Notes: generated by a model from the sequence alone, not told the origin. Shown: positions 1 to 8,616, counted from the first letter of the stretch. The stretch: DNA of 64,000 nucleotides from Lentzea alba (GCF_011067745.1 NZ_JAAMPJ010000010.1:186001-250000); one strand, 5' to 3'. A program made the numbers and translations.

Positions 1-836
1 ACCACCGCCGCGCCGGTCACCGCGAGCCGCAGGCTGGACAGGTCGAACGAGCCGCGTTCCGGATGGTCGAGCAACGTCTGGAAGATCGTCGGCGGCCCGG
101 GCAGCACGGTGATCCGTTCCCGTTCGATCAGCCGCATGGTCTCCACGACGTCGAACACCGGCTGCGGCACCATCGTCGCGCCGGTCAGCAGGCAGGCCAG
201 GATGCCCGCCTTGTACCCGAAGGTGTGGAAGAAGGGGTTGACGATCAGGTACCGGTCCGCCGAGGTCAGCTCACCGCACGCGGCCCACGCCTCGGCCACC
301 CCGAGCGACTGCCGGTGCGCGCTCATCGCTCCCTTGCTGCGCCCGGTCGTGCCCGACGTGAACATCACGTCGCAGAGCTGATCCGGCACGAGTTCGGGCA
401 GTTCGACGGCGGCCGCGACCCAGTCGACTGGTAATCGCACGGTGTCGGGCAACTCCGGCGACAACGCCTCCAGTTCCGCGAGCCGGTCGCGGCCGAGGAA
501 CTCGCCTTCCACGATCAAGACGCGCGCGGCACTGCGTTGCAGGACGTCCAGCGTCTCGGCGGCGGTGAACCGGGTGTTGATCGGCACCAAAGCCGCCCCC
601 GCGTGCAACGCCCCGAGCGCGGCGACCACCCAGTGATAGGAGTTGGGCGCGCACAAAGCCACCCGATCACCCGGCCGCACGCCCATCCCCACGAGCGCTC
701 GAGCGGCCGTGCGCACCGCTGACCGCAACTCGGTGTAGGTGAGGCGAACCTGCCCGTCCACCAACGCTTCCGCGTCGATGTACGAAGCAGCCGCCCGGTC
801 GAGCACGGCTGAAACCGTTTGCCTGCTTGGATCCAT
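1..836 (-). CDS. fadD3: Acyl-CoA synthetase FadD3 (HIP-CoA ligase), 3'-truncated by window edge
   Basis: Translating the minus strand from the ATG at 834-836 gives an adenylate-forming enzyme that runs off the left edge of the window, so only the first ~278 residues are seen. The P-loop signature TSGTTGRSKG is present near residue 165, followed by NPFFHTFGYKAG, typical of FadD enzymes. In M. tuberculosis FadD3 activates HIP, the bicyclic product left after rings A and B are removed. The assignment rests on the neighbours: it is divergent from fadE30 across a consensus KstR2 operator, as in the mycobacterial cluster. The C-terminal lid with the catalytic lysine lies outside the window. Confidence 0.85.
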   Translation of the reverse strand, partial: MDPSRQTVSAVLDRAAASYIDAEALVDGQVRLTYTELRSAVRTAARALVGMGVRPGDRVALCAPNSYHWVVAALGALHAGAALVPINTRFTAAETLDVLQRSAARVLIVEGEFLGRDRLAELEALSPELPDTVRLPVDWVAAAVELPELVPDQLCDVMFTSGTTGRSKGAMSAHRQSLGVAEAWAACGELTSADRYLIVNPFFHTFGYKAGILACLLTGATMVPQPVFDVVETMRLIERERITVLPGPPTIFQTLLDHPERGSFDLSSLRLAVTGAAV

Positions 837-865
837 GGCCACAGCGACCTCCAGAAGGCCTCCAA

Positions 866-879
866 AGCAAGTGCTTGGT
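866..879. promoter_or_regulatory. KstR2 operator between fadD3 and fadE30
   Basis: The 14-mer AGCAAGTGCTTGGT fits the published KstR2 consensus AnCAAGnnCTTGnT at every fixed position. It sits 29 bp upstream of the fadD3 start and 17 bp upstream of fadE30, so one site could repress both divergent transcripts. kstR2 is the third gene of the rightward operon, which implies autoregulation. Confidence 0.88.
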
Positions 880-896
880 AGGTTAGAGTATGGCGC

Positions 897-1982
897 ATGG
901 AGTCCTTCCGGCGCGAGGTGCGGGAATGGTTGTCCGCCAACCTCGTCGGTGAGTTCGCGCAGCTGCGCGGCCTGGGTGGACCCGGCCGCGAGCACGAGGC
1001 GCTCGAGGGCCGGTTGCGGTGGCACCGGCACCTGGCGGCGCACGGGTGGACTTGCCTCGGCTGGCCCGGCGAGCGCAGCGTCGAGGAACAGGTGATCTTC
1101 CACGAGGAGTACGCGGAGGCCGACGCGCCCGCGAAGGTCGACATCGTCGGCGAGGGTCTGCTCGGCCCGACGCTCATCGCGTTCGGCACCCCCGAGCAGA
1201 AAGAGCGCTTCCTGCCGAAGATCCGCAGCCTCGACGAGCTGTGGTGTCAGGGCTACTCGGAGCCGAACGCGGGCTCCGACCTCGCGAACGTGCGGACGAA
1301 GGCTCACCTCGAAGGCGACCGGTGGGTGATCAACGGCCAGAAGATCTGGACGTCGAACGCGCACTACTCGGACTGGATCTTCGTGCTGTGCCGCACCGAA
1401 CCGGGGTCCGGGCGGCACCAGGGCCTGTCGTACCTGCTCGTGCCGATGAACCAGCCGGGCGTCGAGGTGCGGCCGATCCGCCAGCTCACCGGCACGTCGG
1501 AGTTCAACGAGGTCTTCTTCGACGGCGCCGTCACGGCCGCCGAGAACGTCGTCGGGCAACCCGGCGAGGGCTGGAAGATCGCGATGGCCACGCTCGGGTT
1601 CGAACGCGGCACCGCGATGCTCGGCCACCAGGTGAGCTTCCGGCGCCAGCTCGACGCGATCATGGCGAAGGCCCCGGACGACGAGCGGCTCACCAGGGCG
1701 TGGCTCGAACTGCACGTCATGCGCTCGCACACGTTGAGAACGCTGAACGACGAGCCGGGACCGGAGGCGTCCGTGCTGAAGCTGTTCTGGGGAGGCTGGC
1801 ACCGCAGGCTCGGTGAGCTCGCGATGGACACCCTCGGACCGGAGTCGATGATCGACGGCGCCGAGTGGCAGCGCCTGTTCCTGTTCAGCCGCGCCGAGAC
1901 GATCTACGGCGGCTCGGACGAGATCCAGCGCGAGATCATCGCCCACCGCATCCTGAGGCTGCCCAGAGGGGAACACAGGTGA
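897..1982 (+). CDS. fadE30: Acyl-CoA dehydrogenase FadE30
   Basis: A 361-residue acyl-CoA dehydrogenase. Visible family motifs are the flavin/substrate segment GYSEPNAGSDLA (~residues 119-130), INGQKIWTS (~147-155) and the C-terminal YGGSDEIQREIIAHRIL. FadE30 is the KstR2-regulon dehydrogenase acting in beta-oxidation of the HIP-CoA propionyl side chain. No convincing Shine-Dalgarno precedes the ATG at 897, and the KstR2 operator ends only 17 bp upstream, so a leaderless or very short-leader transcript is possible. Its stop codon overlaps the ipdF GTG by 4 nt, indicating translational coupling. Confidence 0.88.
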   Translation: MESFRREVREWLSANLVGEFAQLRGLGGPGREHEALEGRLRWHRHLAAHGWTCLGWPGERSVEEQVIFHEEYAEADAPAKVDIVGEGLLGPTLIAFGTPEQKERFLPKIRSLDELWCQGYSEPNAGSDLANVRTKAHLEGDRWVINGQKIWTSNAHYSDWIFVLCRTEPGSGRHQGLSYLLVPMNQPGVEVRPIRQLTGTSEFNEVFFDGAVTAAENVVGQPGEGWKIAMATLGFERGTAMLGHQVSFRRQLDAIMAKAPDDERLTRAWLELHVMRSHTLRTLNDEPGPEASVLKLFWGGWHRRLGELAMDTLGPESMIDGAEWQRLFLFSRAETIYGGSDEIQREIIAHRILRLPRGEHR

Positions 1983-2722
1983 ACGGCCACGACCTGCTCA
2001 AGGACAAGATCGTCGTCGTCACGGCGGCCGCGGGCACCGGCATCGGCTCGGCCACGGCGAAACGCTGCCTCGAAGAAGGCGCGACGGTGATCATCAGCGA
2101 CTGGCACGAGCGCCGCCTGAAGGAAACCCACGAGGCGCTCGGCACCGATCACGCGATCCCGTGCGACGTCACCAACGAGCAGCAGGTGCAGACGCTGATC
2201 GACGACACGGTCGAGCGCTACGGCCGGATCGACGTGATGGTCAACAACGCCGGCCTCGGCGGGGAGAAGTCGGTGCTGGACATGACCGACGACGAGTGGT
2301 CGCGGGTGCTGGACGTGACGCTGAACGGCACCTTCCGCTGCACCAGGGCCGCACTACGCCAAATGGTCGGCCAACGAAGCGGTGTTGTCGTTAACAACTC
2401 CAGTGTGATCGGCTGGCGTGCCCAGCAGGGCCAAGCCCACTACGCGGCGGCGAAAGCAGGGGTCATGGCGCTGACCAGATGTGCCGCGATGGACGTCGCC
2501 GAGCACGGCATCCGGGTGAACGCGGTCGCTCCGAGCTTGGCGGCGCACCCGTTCCTCGCCAAGGTCACCAGTGAGGAGTTGCTGACCGAACTGGCGTCCC
2601 GAGAAGCTTTCGGGCGCGCCGCCGAGCCCTGGGAGGTCGCGAATGTGATCGTGTTCCTCGCCAGCGACTACTCGTCCTACCTGACGGGCGAGGTCGTCTC
2701 GGTGAGCAGTCAGCACCCATGA
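1979..2722 (+). CDS. ipdF: SDR dehydrogenase IpdF (5-OH-HIC-CoA oxidation)
   Basis: A 247-residue short-chain dehydrogenase. The Rossmann motif appears as TAAAGTGIGSA (~17-27), NNAG is at ~89-92, and the catalytic pair is YAAAK (~155-159). By family, IpdF (Rv3559c) oxidises 5-hydroxy HIC-CoA ahead of IpdC and EchA20. The GTG start overlaps the fadE30 stop (GTGA) and has GAGGGG about 8 nt upstream. It lies in the same order as in mycobacteria, between fadE30 and kstR2. The SDR fold is certain; the precise substrate is taken from synteny. Confidence 0.85.
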   Translation: MNGHDLLKDKIVVVTAAAGTGIGSATAKRCLEEGATVIISDWHERRLKETHEALGTDHAIPCDVTNEQQVQTLIDDTVERYGRIDVMVNNAGLGGEKSVLDMTDDEWSRVLDVTLNGTFRCTRAALRQMVGQRSGVVVNNSSVIGWRAQQGQAHYAAAKAGVMALTRCAAMDVAEHGIRVNAVAPSLAAHPFLAKVTSEELLTELASREAFGRAAEPWEVANVIVFLASDYSSYLTGEVVSVSSQHP

Positions 2723-2736
2723 GGAAGGAACGACCG

Positions 2737-3348
2737 GTGAGCAACAGGAGAGCCGAGCTGCTGGAACTGGCAGCGCGGATGTTCGCCGAACGTGGCTACG
2801 GGCAGACCACGGTCAGGGACATCGCGGACGCGGCGGGCATCCTGTCCGGCAGCCTCTACCACCACTTCGACTCCAAGGAGTCGATGGTGGACGAGATCCT
2901 GCGGACGTTCCTGGACGAGCTGTTCACCCGCTACCGGGAGATCGTCGACGCCGGCCTGGAGCCCAAGCAGACGTTGAAGGCGCTGGTCGTGGCGTCGTTC
3001 GAGGCGATCGACTCCCGGCACGCCGCGGTCGCGATCTACCAGAACGAGTCGAAGCACCTCATGCCGCTGGAGCGGTTCTCGTACCTGGAGGACCGCAGCG
3101 TGGAGTTCCGCAAGCTGTGGACGGTGTTGCTGGAGGACGGCATGGGCGCGGGCGTGTTCCGCGCCGATCTCGACGTGGATCTCGCCTATCGGTTCATCCG
3201 CGACACGGTGTGGGTGGCCGTGCGGTGGTACCGGCCGGACGGCGGACTGTCCGCGGAGACGGTCGCCGACCAGTACCTCGCGATCCTGCTCGACGGCATT
3301 GCCACGGCTCGGCAGCCAAAACGGAAACCGGCACGGCCGAAGAAGTAG
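2737..3348 (+). CDS. kstR2: TetR-family repressor KstR2
   Basis: A 203-residue TetR regulator. The N-terminal helix-turn-helix reads TTVRDIADAAGILSGSLYHH (~residues 26-45), closely resembling mycobacterial KstR2, and the ligand-domain segment YRFIRDTVWVAVRWYRP is also characteristic of that protein. KstR2 binds HIP-CoA and represses ring C/D genes. I prefer the GTG at 2737 (GGAAGG upstream, similar length to the M. tuberculosis protein); an ATG at 2719 overlapping the ipdF stop would add six residues. The C terminus is basic (RQPKRKPARPKK). It lies inside the operon it is expected to control. Confidence 0.9.
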   Translation: MSNRRAELLELAARMFAERGYGQTTVRDIADAAGILSGSLYHHFDSKESMVDEILRTFLDELFTRYREIVDAGLEPKQTLKALVVASFEAIDSRHAAVAIYQNESKHLMPLERFSYLEDRSVEFRKLWTVLLEDGMGAGVFRADLDVDLAYRFIRDTVWVAVRWYRPDGGLSAETVADQYLAILLDGIATARQPKRKPARPKK

Positions 3349-3360
3349 AGGAGGGCCCTC

Positions 3361-4506
3361 GTGGCCGAGGCGTACATCATCGAGGCTGTGCGGACTCCGG
3401 CGGGCAGGCGCGGTGGCGAGCTCAGCCGCGTGCATCCCGCCGATCTCGGCGCGCACGTGATCACCGCGCTGCTCAACCGGGTGGACGTCGATCCCACGGA
3501 CGTGGACGACGTTATCTTCGGGTGCGTGGACACCGTGGGACCGCAGGCGGGCGACATCGCGCGCACGTCCTGGCTGGCGGCGGGTTTCCCGGAGCAGGTG
3601 CCGGGCGTGACGGTCGACCGGCAGTGCGGGTCGAGCCAGCAGGCGCTGCACTTCGCGGCGCAGGCGGTCATGAGCGGCACGGCGGACGTCGTGGTCGCGG
3701 GCGGCGTGCAGAACATGTCGCAGGTGCCGATCGGGTCGGCCATGACGTTCGGTTCACAAACAGGCAGCCCGTTCGAGGGGTGCGAAGGCTGGCAGCACCG
3801 GTACGGCGACGAGGAGGTCAACCAGTTCCGGGCGGCCGACCTGATCGCCGTGCGGTGGGACCTGTCGCGGCGGGAGATGGAGGAGTTCGCGTTGCAGAGC
3901 CATCTGCGGGCGATCACCGCGATCAAGGAGGGCCGGTTCGACCGCGAGATCGCGCCGGTCAACGGCGTCGCGGCCGACGAGTGCCCGCGTCCGGACACCT
4001 CGGCCGAGAAGATGGCCGCGCTGCAACCGTTGCGGCCGGGCGGGCGGACGACGGCCGCGTTGTCGTCGCAGATCTCCGACGGTGCTTCGGCGGTGCTGGT
4101 CGTGTCGGAACGGGCGGTGCGCGAGCACAAGCTGACGCCGCGGGCTCGGGTGCACCACATGTCCGCGCGCGGTTCGGACCCGATCTACATGCTGACCGCG
4201 CCGATCCGCGCCACCCGCTACGCGCTGGAACGCGCCGGGATGTCCATTTCGGACATCGACCTGTTCGAGATCAACGAGGCGTTCGCCTCGGTGGCGCTGG
4301 CCTGGGCGAAGGAACTCAAGATCGACCTCGGCCGGGTGAACGTCAACGGGGGAGCACTGGCGCTGGGGCACCCGATCGGGGCGACCGGGACGAAGCTGTT
4401 CACGACGTTGCTGCACGAGTTGGAGCGGACCGGTGGCCGGTACGGGTTGCAGACGATGTGCGAGGGCGGCGGTCAGGCGAACGTGACGATCATCGAACGT
4501 CTTTGA
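3361..4506 (+). CDS. fadA6: Thiolase FadA6
   Basis: A 381-residue acetyl-CoA acyltransferase. The nucleophile is Cys89 in VDRQCGSSQQ; the active-site histidine lies in GGALALGHPIGATG and the second cysteine in MCEGGGQANV near the C terminus. FadA6 is the KstR2-regulon thiolase for ring-C/D-derived acyl-CoAs. GTG start with GAGGAGGG upstream, 12 bp after kstR2, so probably the last gene of the fadE30 operon. Its 3' end overlaps the convergent ipdC by 17 bp. Confidence 0.88.
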   Translation: MAEAYIIEAVRTPAGRRGGELSRVHPADLGAHVITALLNRVDVDPTDVDDVIFGCVDTVGPQAGDIARTSWLAAGFPEQVPGVTVDRQCGSSQQALHFAAQAVMSGTADVVVAGGVQNMSQVPIGSAMTFGSQTGSPFEGCEGWQHRYGDEEVNQFRAADLIAVRWDLSRREMEEFALQSHLRAITAIKEGRFDREIAPVNGVAADECPRPDTSAEKMAALQPLRPGGRTTAALSSQISDGASAVLVVSERAVREHKLTPRARVHHMSARGSDPIYMLTAPIRATRYALERAGMSISDIDLFEINEAFASVALAWAKELKIDLGRVNVNGGALALGHPIGATGTKLFTTLLHELERTGGRYGLQTMCEGGGQANVTIIERL

Positions 4507-5539
4507 GCCGGTCGATCGCGGTTTCGGCGTCTCGGACGATGTTCTCGATGAGTTCGCGACACGTGGGCAGGTCGCCGAGCAGGCCGGCGACCTGACCGGA
4601 CGCGAGCACGCCCGCGTCGGTCCTGCCCTCAACCAGGCCGGCGCGCAGCAGCATCGGCGTGTTCGCGGCCATGATCACCTGCGACCAGGTGAGGTCCTTG
4701 CCGTGCTTCATGGCCAGGCCTTCTTTGATCATCGCGCGCCAGGACAGGCCGGTGTGCTGCCGGAACTTGGCCGCGTTGGTGACCGCCCTCGTGAGGCTGC
4801 TGAGGCGCCCGGACTTCTCGAGGTGGTCGACGAGGTCGGTGCGCAGGACCCGGTGCGGCAGCCCGTCGACGCGGGTGGTGACGACCGTGCCGTTCAGATC
4901 TCGTTGCAGATACGCCTGTTTGACCGCGTCCGGGACCGTGCTCTCCTGGGTGAGCAGGAACCTCGTGCCCATCGCGATCCCGGCCGCGCCGTACGCGAGC
5001 GCGGCGGCGAGACCTCGTCCGTCGAAGAACCCGCCCGCGGCGATCACCGGGATGTCCACGGCGTCGAGCACGCTCGGGAGCAGCAGGGTCGTCGCCACGC
5101 CACCGGTGTGGCCGCCGCCCTCGCCGCCCTGCACGATCACCGCGTGAGCGCCCCACTTCGCGACCTTCTCCGCGTGCCGCGCCGCGCCGATCGACGGGAT
5201 CACGACCACGCCGGCGTCGTTCAGCTTGGCGATCATGTCGGGTTTCGGGGCCAGCGCGAAGGAAGCGACCTTCACCTGTTCGCGGATCAGCAGGTCGACG
5301 CGTTCCGGTGCGTCCTGGGCGTCGGCGCGCAGGTTCACGCCGAACGGTTGTGCCGTGCGGGAACGGGTTTCCTTGATGGCGGCTTCGAGCTCGGCGTAGG
5401 TCATCGTGGCCGACGCGAGGATGCCGAGCCCACCCGCCTCGGCGGTCGCGGACACCAGGCGCGGCCCGGCGACCCAGCCCATGCCGGTCTGCACCACCGG
5501 ATGCCGGACGCCGACCAGGTCGGTCAGTGCGGTCCTCAC
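4490..5539 (-). CDS. ipdC: Flavin-dependent acyl-CoA reductase IpdC (nitronate monooxygenase fold)
   Basis: A 349-residue FMN-barrel protein of the 2-nitropropane-dioxygenase family, with the hallmark QGGEGGGHTGG (~residues 135-145) and AAGGFFDGRGLAAALAYGA (~165-183). Despite the family name, IpdC (Rv3553) is the KstR2-regulon enzyme needed to process the 5-oxo derivative of HIC-CoA before ring opening. The start is a GTG overlapping the ipdB stop (GTGA) with AAGGAA upstream. Last gene of the echA20-ipdA-ipdB-ipdC operon. Confidence 0.87.
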   Translation of the reverse strand: MRTALTDLVGVRHPVVQTGMGWVAGPRLVSATAEAGGLGILASATMTYAELEAAIKETRSRTAQPFGVNLRADAQDAPERVDLLIREQVKVASFALAPKPDMIAKLNDAGVVVIPSIGAARHAEKVAKWGAHAVIVQGGEGGGHTGGVATTLLLPSVLDAVDIPVIAAGGFFDGRGLAAALAYGAAGIAMGTRFLLTQESTVPDAVKQAYLQRDLNGTVVTTRVDGLPHRVLRTDLVDHLEKSGRLSSLTRAVTNAAKFRQHTGLSWRAMIKEGLAMKHGKDLTWSQVIMAANTPMLLRAGLVEGRTDAGVLASGQVAGLLGDLPTCRELIENIVRDAETAIDRLKDVR

Positions 5540-6249
5540 GACGGAACTTCCTTGTCCCGCTTGCTGTCCGGGTCGAGTTTCGTGCGGAGCAGGTCGAGCT
5601 CCTCCTCGGTCGGCAGCCGCGTCTCGGTGACGTTGTCGGCGGTGAGCGGGAACGACGTCTGCTTCTGCACCTCGTCTATGGAAACGCCTGGGTGGACCGA
5701 GAGGATGCGCATCGAGTGGTCCGGCGTGTCGAAGTCGAGCACGGCGAGGTTCGTGACCACGCGGTGGATGTCGTGGAACGGCCCGACGGCGTGGTCGTAG
5801 CCGACGCCGGAGATCACGTCGACGGCCTCGACCAGCACGCGCGGGCTGTGCCGCGGCACCCAGTAGCTGGTGCGGTGGTTGATCGTGTTGCCGGGCGCGC
5901 CGCGGAACCCGAGCAGCTGCCGGGTGGGCCGGGCGTGGTCGCCGATCGCGGAGATGTTCTGGTTGCCGAACCTGTCGACCTGGTTCGCGCCCATCACGAC
6001 GTGCCGGCGGCCGTGCGCGACGACGTCGAACACCTTGCGGTACGGCAGCCAGCCCTCCACAGTGGACTCGGGGGTGAGCAGGAAGGCCTCGCCGTCGCTC
6101 AGCAGCAGGTCGGGTTCGGTGGTGAGGCGGGCGAGTTTCGCGCCGAGGGACGGGATGAGTCCCATCGGGCTGGCGAGCGTCTCGCCGGCGCCGAGGAACA
6201 GGTCGGCGCAGGCGGTGACGCAGACTTCGGCTCTCGTGATGTCGCTCAA
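5536..6249 (-). CDS. ipdB: CoA-transferase-like hydrolase subunit IpdB (TTG start)
   Basis: Beta subunit of the IpdAB ring hydrolase, which opens the last carbocycle (COCHEA-CoA). Conserved stretches include RRHVVMGANQVDR, GNQNISAIG and GNTINHRTSYWV. I place the start at a TTG (6247-6249) overlapping the ipdA stop by 4 nt, preceded by GAGAGG: this gives LSDITRAEVC, matching the N terminus of mycobacterial IpdB, and 237 aa. The upstream ATG at 6279 would add ten residues (MAGLLREVPG) lying over ipdA sequence. Co-transcribed with ipdA and ipdC. Confidence 0.88.
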   Translation of the reverse strand: MSDITRAEVCVTACADLFLGAGETLASPMGLIPSLGAKLARLTTEPDLLLSDGEAFLLTPESTVEGWLPYRKVFDVVAHGRRHVVMGANQVDRFGNQNISAIGDHARPTRQLLGFRGAPGNTINHRTSYWVPRHSPRVLVEAVDVISGVGYDHAVGPFHDIHRVVTNLAVLDFDTPDHSMRILSVHPGVSIDEVQKQTSFPLTADNVTETRLPTEEELDLLRTKLDPDSKRDKEVPS

Positions 6250-7043
6250 CCCAGGAACCTCTCGTAGAAGTCCGGCCATTTCTCCAGGTCACTGGCCGCG
6301 TCGGCGTACTCGCGCTGGAGCTTTTCGTCGCGCGGGTAGTCCGGGACGCAGCTCGTGAACCCCGCTCCACCGGGCGCTTCCACGACGCCGTCGACCATCA
6401 TCCGGTTGAGCAGCAAGGTCTGCGGTGGTCCGTCGAACGTCTCGACGATCTGTTCGCACGAGACGTAACGCCGGTCCGCGGCCAGGCAGAACAGGTCGTC
6501 GAAGTACGGGTCGGGCCCGAGGTACTGGGCGTTGCCGTGCTTGTCCGCGCGGTTGAGGTGCACCAACGCCACGTCGAGCTTCAGCGCGGGCATGGCGACC
6601 AGCTCTTCACCGTCGTCATAGGGTGATCGAACCGTCTTGAGCTGCGGGGCGTACTTGAGGACGTCCGAGCCGAGGCCCGCTCTGATCGGCAGGAACGGCA
6701 ACCGGTGGGCCGCTGCCCTCAGCCCGGTCTGGAACATGCCCTCGTCCAGCTCCAGCACCTCGATCGCGCCGGTCTCCCTGGCCCGCTTGAACCACGGGTC
6801 GTACGGGATGGTGTCGAGCGAGACGAACCCGTAGACCAGCTTGCGCACCTTGCCCGCCGCGCACAGCAGACCGGCGTCCGGTCCGCCGTACGTGACGATC
6901 GTCAGGTCGCTCAGATCTGACCGCAGGATCGCCTTGACCAGGGCCATCGGTTTGCGCCGGGAACCCCAGCCGCCGATGCCGACGGTCATGCCGTCCTTGA
7001 TCTGACCGACGACCTCGTCAGCTGTCGTTCGCTTGTCGCGCAT
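6246..7043 (-). CDS. ipdA: CoA-transferase-like hydrolase subunit IpdA
   Basis: A 265-residue class I CoA-transferase-fold protein. The N-terminal GMTVGIGGWGSRRKPMALV and TYGGPDAGLL are typical of IpdA (Rv3551), the partner of IpdB in hydrolysing COCHEA-CoA. Start: ATG at 7041-7043, giving MRDKRTTADE, 26 nt inside the echA20 3' end with GGAAA upstream; in-frame upstream codons would only extend into echA20. Heteromer formation with the adjacent IpdB is inferred from the characterised homologue. Confidence 0.88.
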   Translation of the reverse strand: MRDKRTTADEVVGQIKDGMTVGIGGWGSRRKPMALVKAILRSDLSDLTIVTYGGPDAGLLCAAGKVRKLVYGFVSLDTIPYDPWFKRARETGAIEVLELDEGMFQTGLRAAAHRLPFLPIRAGLGSDVLKYAPQLKTVRSPYDDGEELVAMPALKLDVALVHLNRADKHGNAQYLGPDPYFDDLFCLAADRRYVSCEQIVETFDGPPQTLLLNRMMVDGVVEAPGGAGFTSCVPDYPRDEKLQREYADAASDLEKWPDFYERFLG

Positions 7044-7785
7044 GGTTTCCGTCCAGGAAGGCCTGCCGGGCGTGGTCCGACACACCGGTGAGGTTCAGCT
7101 CGAAGGTGAAGCCCTGCTCGAAGCGGTAGCTGGTGTGCACTCGTTGCGTGTCTATGCCGTTGATGGCTTCTTTGGCCGCGCGGATCACCGTGGTGTCCTT
7201 CTTCGCGATCTCCTTGGCGATCTCGCGGGCAGCGTCGTCGAGCTGTGCACGCGGCACGACCTCGACGACGCTGCCGTGGTGGTGCAGGGTCTGCGCGCTG
7301 ACGTTGCGGGCCGTGTAGTAGAGCGTCCGCATCAGGTGCTGCGGCACGAGCCGGGCCAGGTGCGTCGCCGCGCCCAGTGCTCCTCGATCGACTTCGGGCA
7401 GTCCGAACGTGGCGTCGTCGGACGCGACGATGATGTCCGCGTTGCCGACCAGCCCGACGCCGCCGCCGAGGCAGAAGCCGTTCACCGCGGCGATCACCGG
7501 CACCTCGCAGTCGTACACGGCCGCGAAAGCCTTGGCACAGCCCCGGTTCGCGGCGATGAGCGCCTCGTGACCGGTGGTGCGCTGCATCTCCTTGATGTCG
7601 ACGCCCGCGCAGAACCCGCGGTTCTCGGCCCGCAGGATCACGACCCGCGCGTCCCGGTCCTCGCCCGCGCGGGTGATCGTCTCGGCCAGCTCGAACCAGC
7701 CGCGCGAGGGGATGGCGTTGACCGGGGGATAGTCGATGGTGACTTCGATGATGCCGTTTTCGGTGTGGCTGCTGGAGATTCCCAT
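7018..7785 (-). CDS. echA20: Crotonase-superfamily ring-opening enzyme EchA20
   Basis: A 255-residue enoyl-CoA hydratase-fold protein. The oxyanion-hole segments are NRGFCAGVDIKEM (~55-67) and NGFCLGGGVGLVG (~101-113), followed by FGLPEVDRGALG. EchA20 (Rv3550) hydrolytically opens ring D of the steroid remnant in the KstR2 pathway. It leads the leftward operon echA20-ipdA-ipdB-ipdC and is divergent from an SDR gene across a 69-bp spacer holding a KstR2-like inverted repeat. Confidence 0.87.
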   Translation of the reverse strand: MGISSSHTENGIIEVTIDYPPVNAIPSRGWFELAETITRAGEDRDARVVILRAENRGFCAGVDIKEMQRTTGHEALIAANRGCAKAFAAVYDCEVPVIAAVNGFCLGGGVGLVGNADIIVASDDATFGLPEVDRGALGAATHLARLVPQHLMRTLYYTARNVSAQTLHHHGSVVEVVPRAQLDDAAREIAKEIAKKDTTVIRAAKEAINGIDTQRVHTSYRFEQGFTFELNLTGVSDHARQAFLDGNHARQANDS

Positions 7786-7800
7786 CGCGCCGCCTTCCGA

Positions 7801-7818
7801 ACCAAGCGATTGCTTGGT
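7801..7818. promoter_or_regulatory. Spaced KstR2-like inverted repeat
   Basis: ACCAAGC-GATT-GCTTGGT is a perfect 7-bp inverted repeat with a 4-nt centre. Both KstR2 half-sites (AnCAAG and CTTGnT) are present, but 6 bp separates them instead of the canonical 2 bp. In the canonical register AGCGATTGCTTGGT keeps only the right half. It lies between echA20 and the divergent SDR gene, where a KstR2 site is expected. Binding by KstR2 is inferred. Confidence 0.6.
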
Positions 7819-7854
7819 AATTTAGCAGTGCCGGAGCGACCGGGGTAGGTGCTT

Positions 7855-8616
7855 GTGGAACTGGACCTCGACGGAGCAGTCGTCCTCGTGACGGGCGGGG
7901 TGCGAGGAGTCGGTCTCGGGATCACCCGCGCGTTCCTCAGCGCTGGAGCCGTCGTCGTGACCTGTGCTCGGCGTCCTGCTGAGGTGGCTGGTGCTTCTTT
8001 TGCGGCGTGCGATGTCCGGGATGCGGACCAGGTTTCCCAACTGGTGGCCGGGATCGTGGCCGAGCACGGCCGGTTGGACGTTGTCGTGAACAACGCGGGT
8101 GGTGCGCCGTTCGCGTTGGCCGACCAGGCCTCGCCGCGGTTCCACCAGAAGATCGTCGAGCTGAACCTGCTGGCGCCGCTGCTGGTGTCGCAGGCGGCGA
8201 ACGCGGTGATGCAGTCGCAGCCGTCCGGCGGGTCGATCGTGAACGTGAGCAGCGTGTCCGGTCGCCGTCCCTCGCCCGGAACCGCTGCTTATGGCGCCGC
8301 GAAGGCCGGGCTGGACAACCTGACCGCGTCGTTGGCCGTCGAGTGGGCACCTCGCGTCCGTGTGAACGCTCTGGCCGTTGGCATGGTGCGCACCGAACAG
8401 TCCCACCTGCACTACGGCTCCGAGGAAGGCATCGCGGCCGTTGCTCGCACCGTGCCGTTGGGCCGTCTCGCGTCACCGGACGAGGTCGGCGCGTGCGCGG
8501 TGTTTCTCGCTTCTCCGTTGGCGTCGTATGTCAGCGGTTCGACTTTGGTGGTGCACGGCGGGGGAGAAGTCCCCGCGTTCCTCGCCGCCGCCGACACCGA
8601 TGGGGGTTCGTCATGA
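7855..8616 (+). CDS. Short-chain dehydrogenase (Rv3549c-like)
   Basis: A ~253-residue SDR with VLVTGGVRGVGLG (nucleotide-binding glycines), NNAGG, the YGAAK catalytic pair near residue 147 and a C-terminal GSTLVVHGGGE. Its place opposite echA20 and before a second SDR matches Rv3549c-Rv3548c of the mycobacterial KstR2 regulon; substrates of those enzymes are not established to my knowledge. I favour the GTG at 7855 (GGGG 9 nt upstream) over the GTG at 7849. It overlaps the next gene by ATGA. Confidence 0.78.
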   Translation: MELDLDGAVVLVTGGVRGVGLGITRAFLSAGAVVVTCARRPAEVAGASFAACDVRDADQVSQLVAGIVAEHGRLDVVVNNAGGAPFALADQASPRFHQKIVELNLLAPLLVSQAANAVMQSQPSGGSIVNVSSVSGRRPSPGTAAYGAAKAGLDNLTASLAVEWAPRVRVNALAVGMVRTEQSHLHYGSEEGIAAVARTVPLGRLASPDEVGACAVFLASPLASYVSGSTLVVHGGGEVPAFLAAADTDGGSS

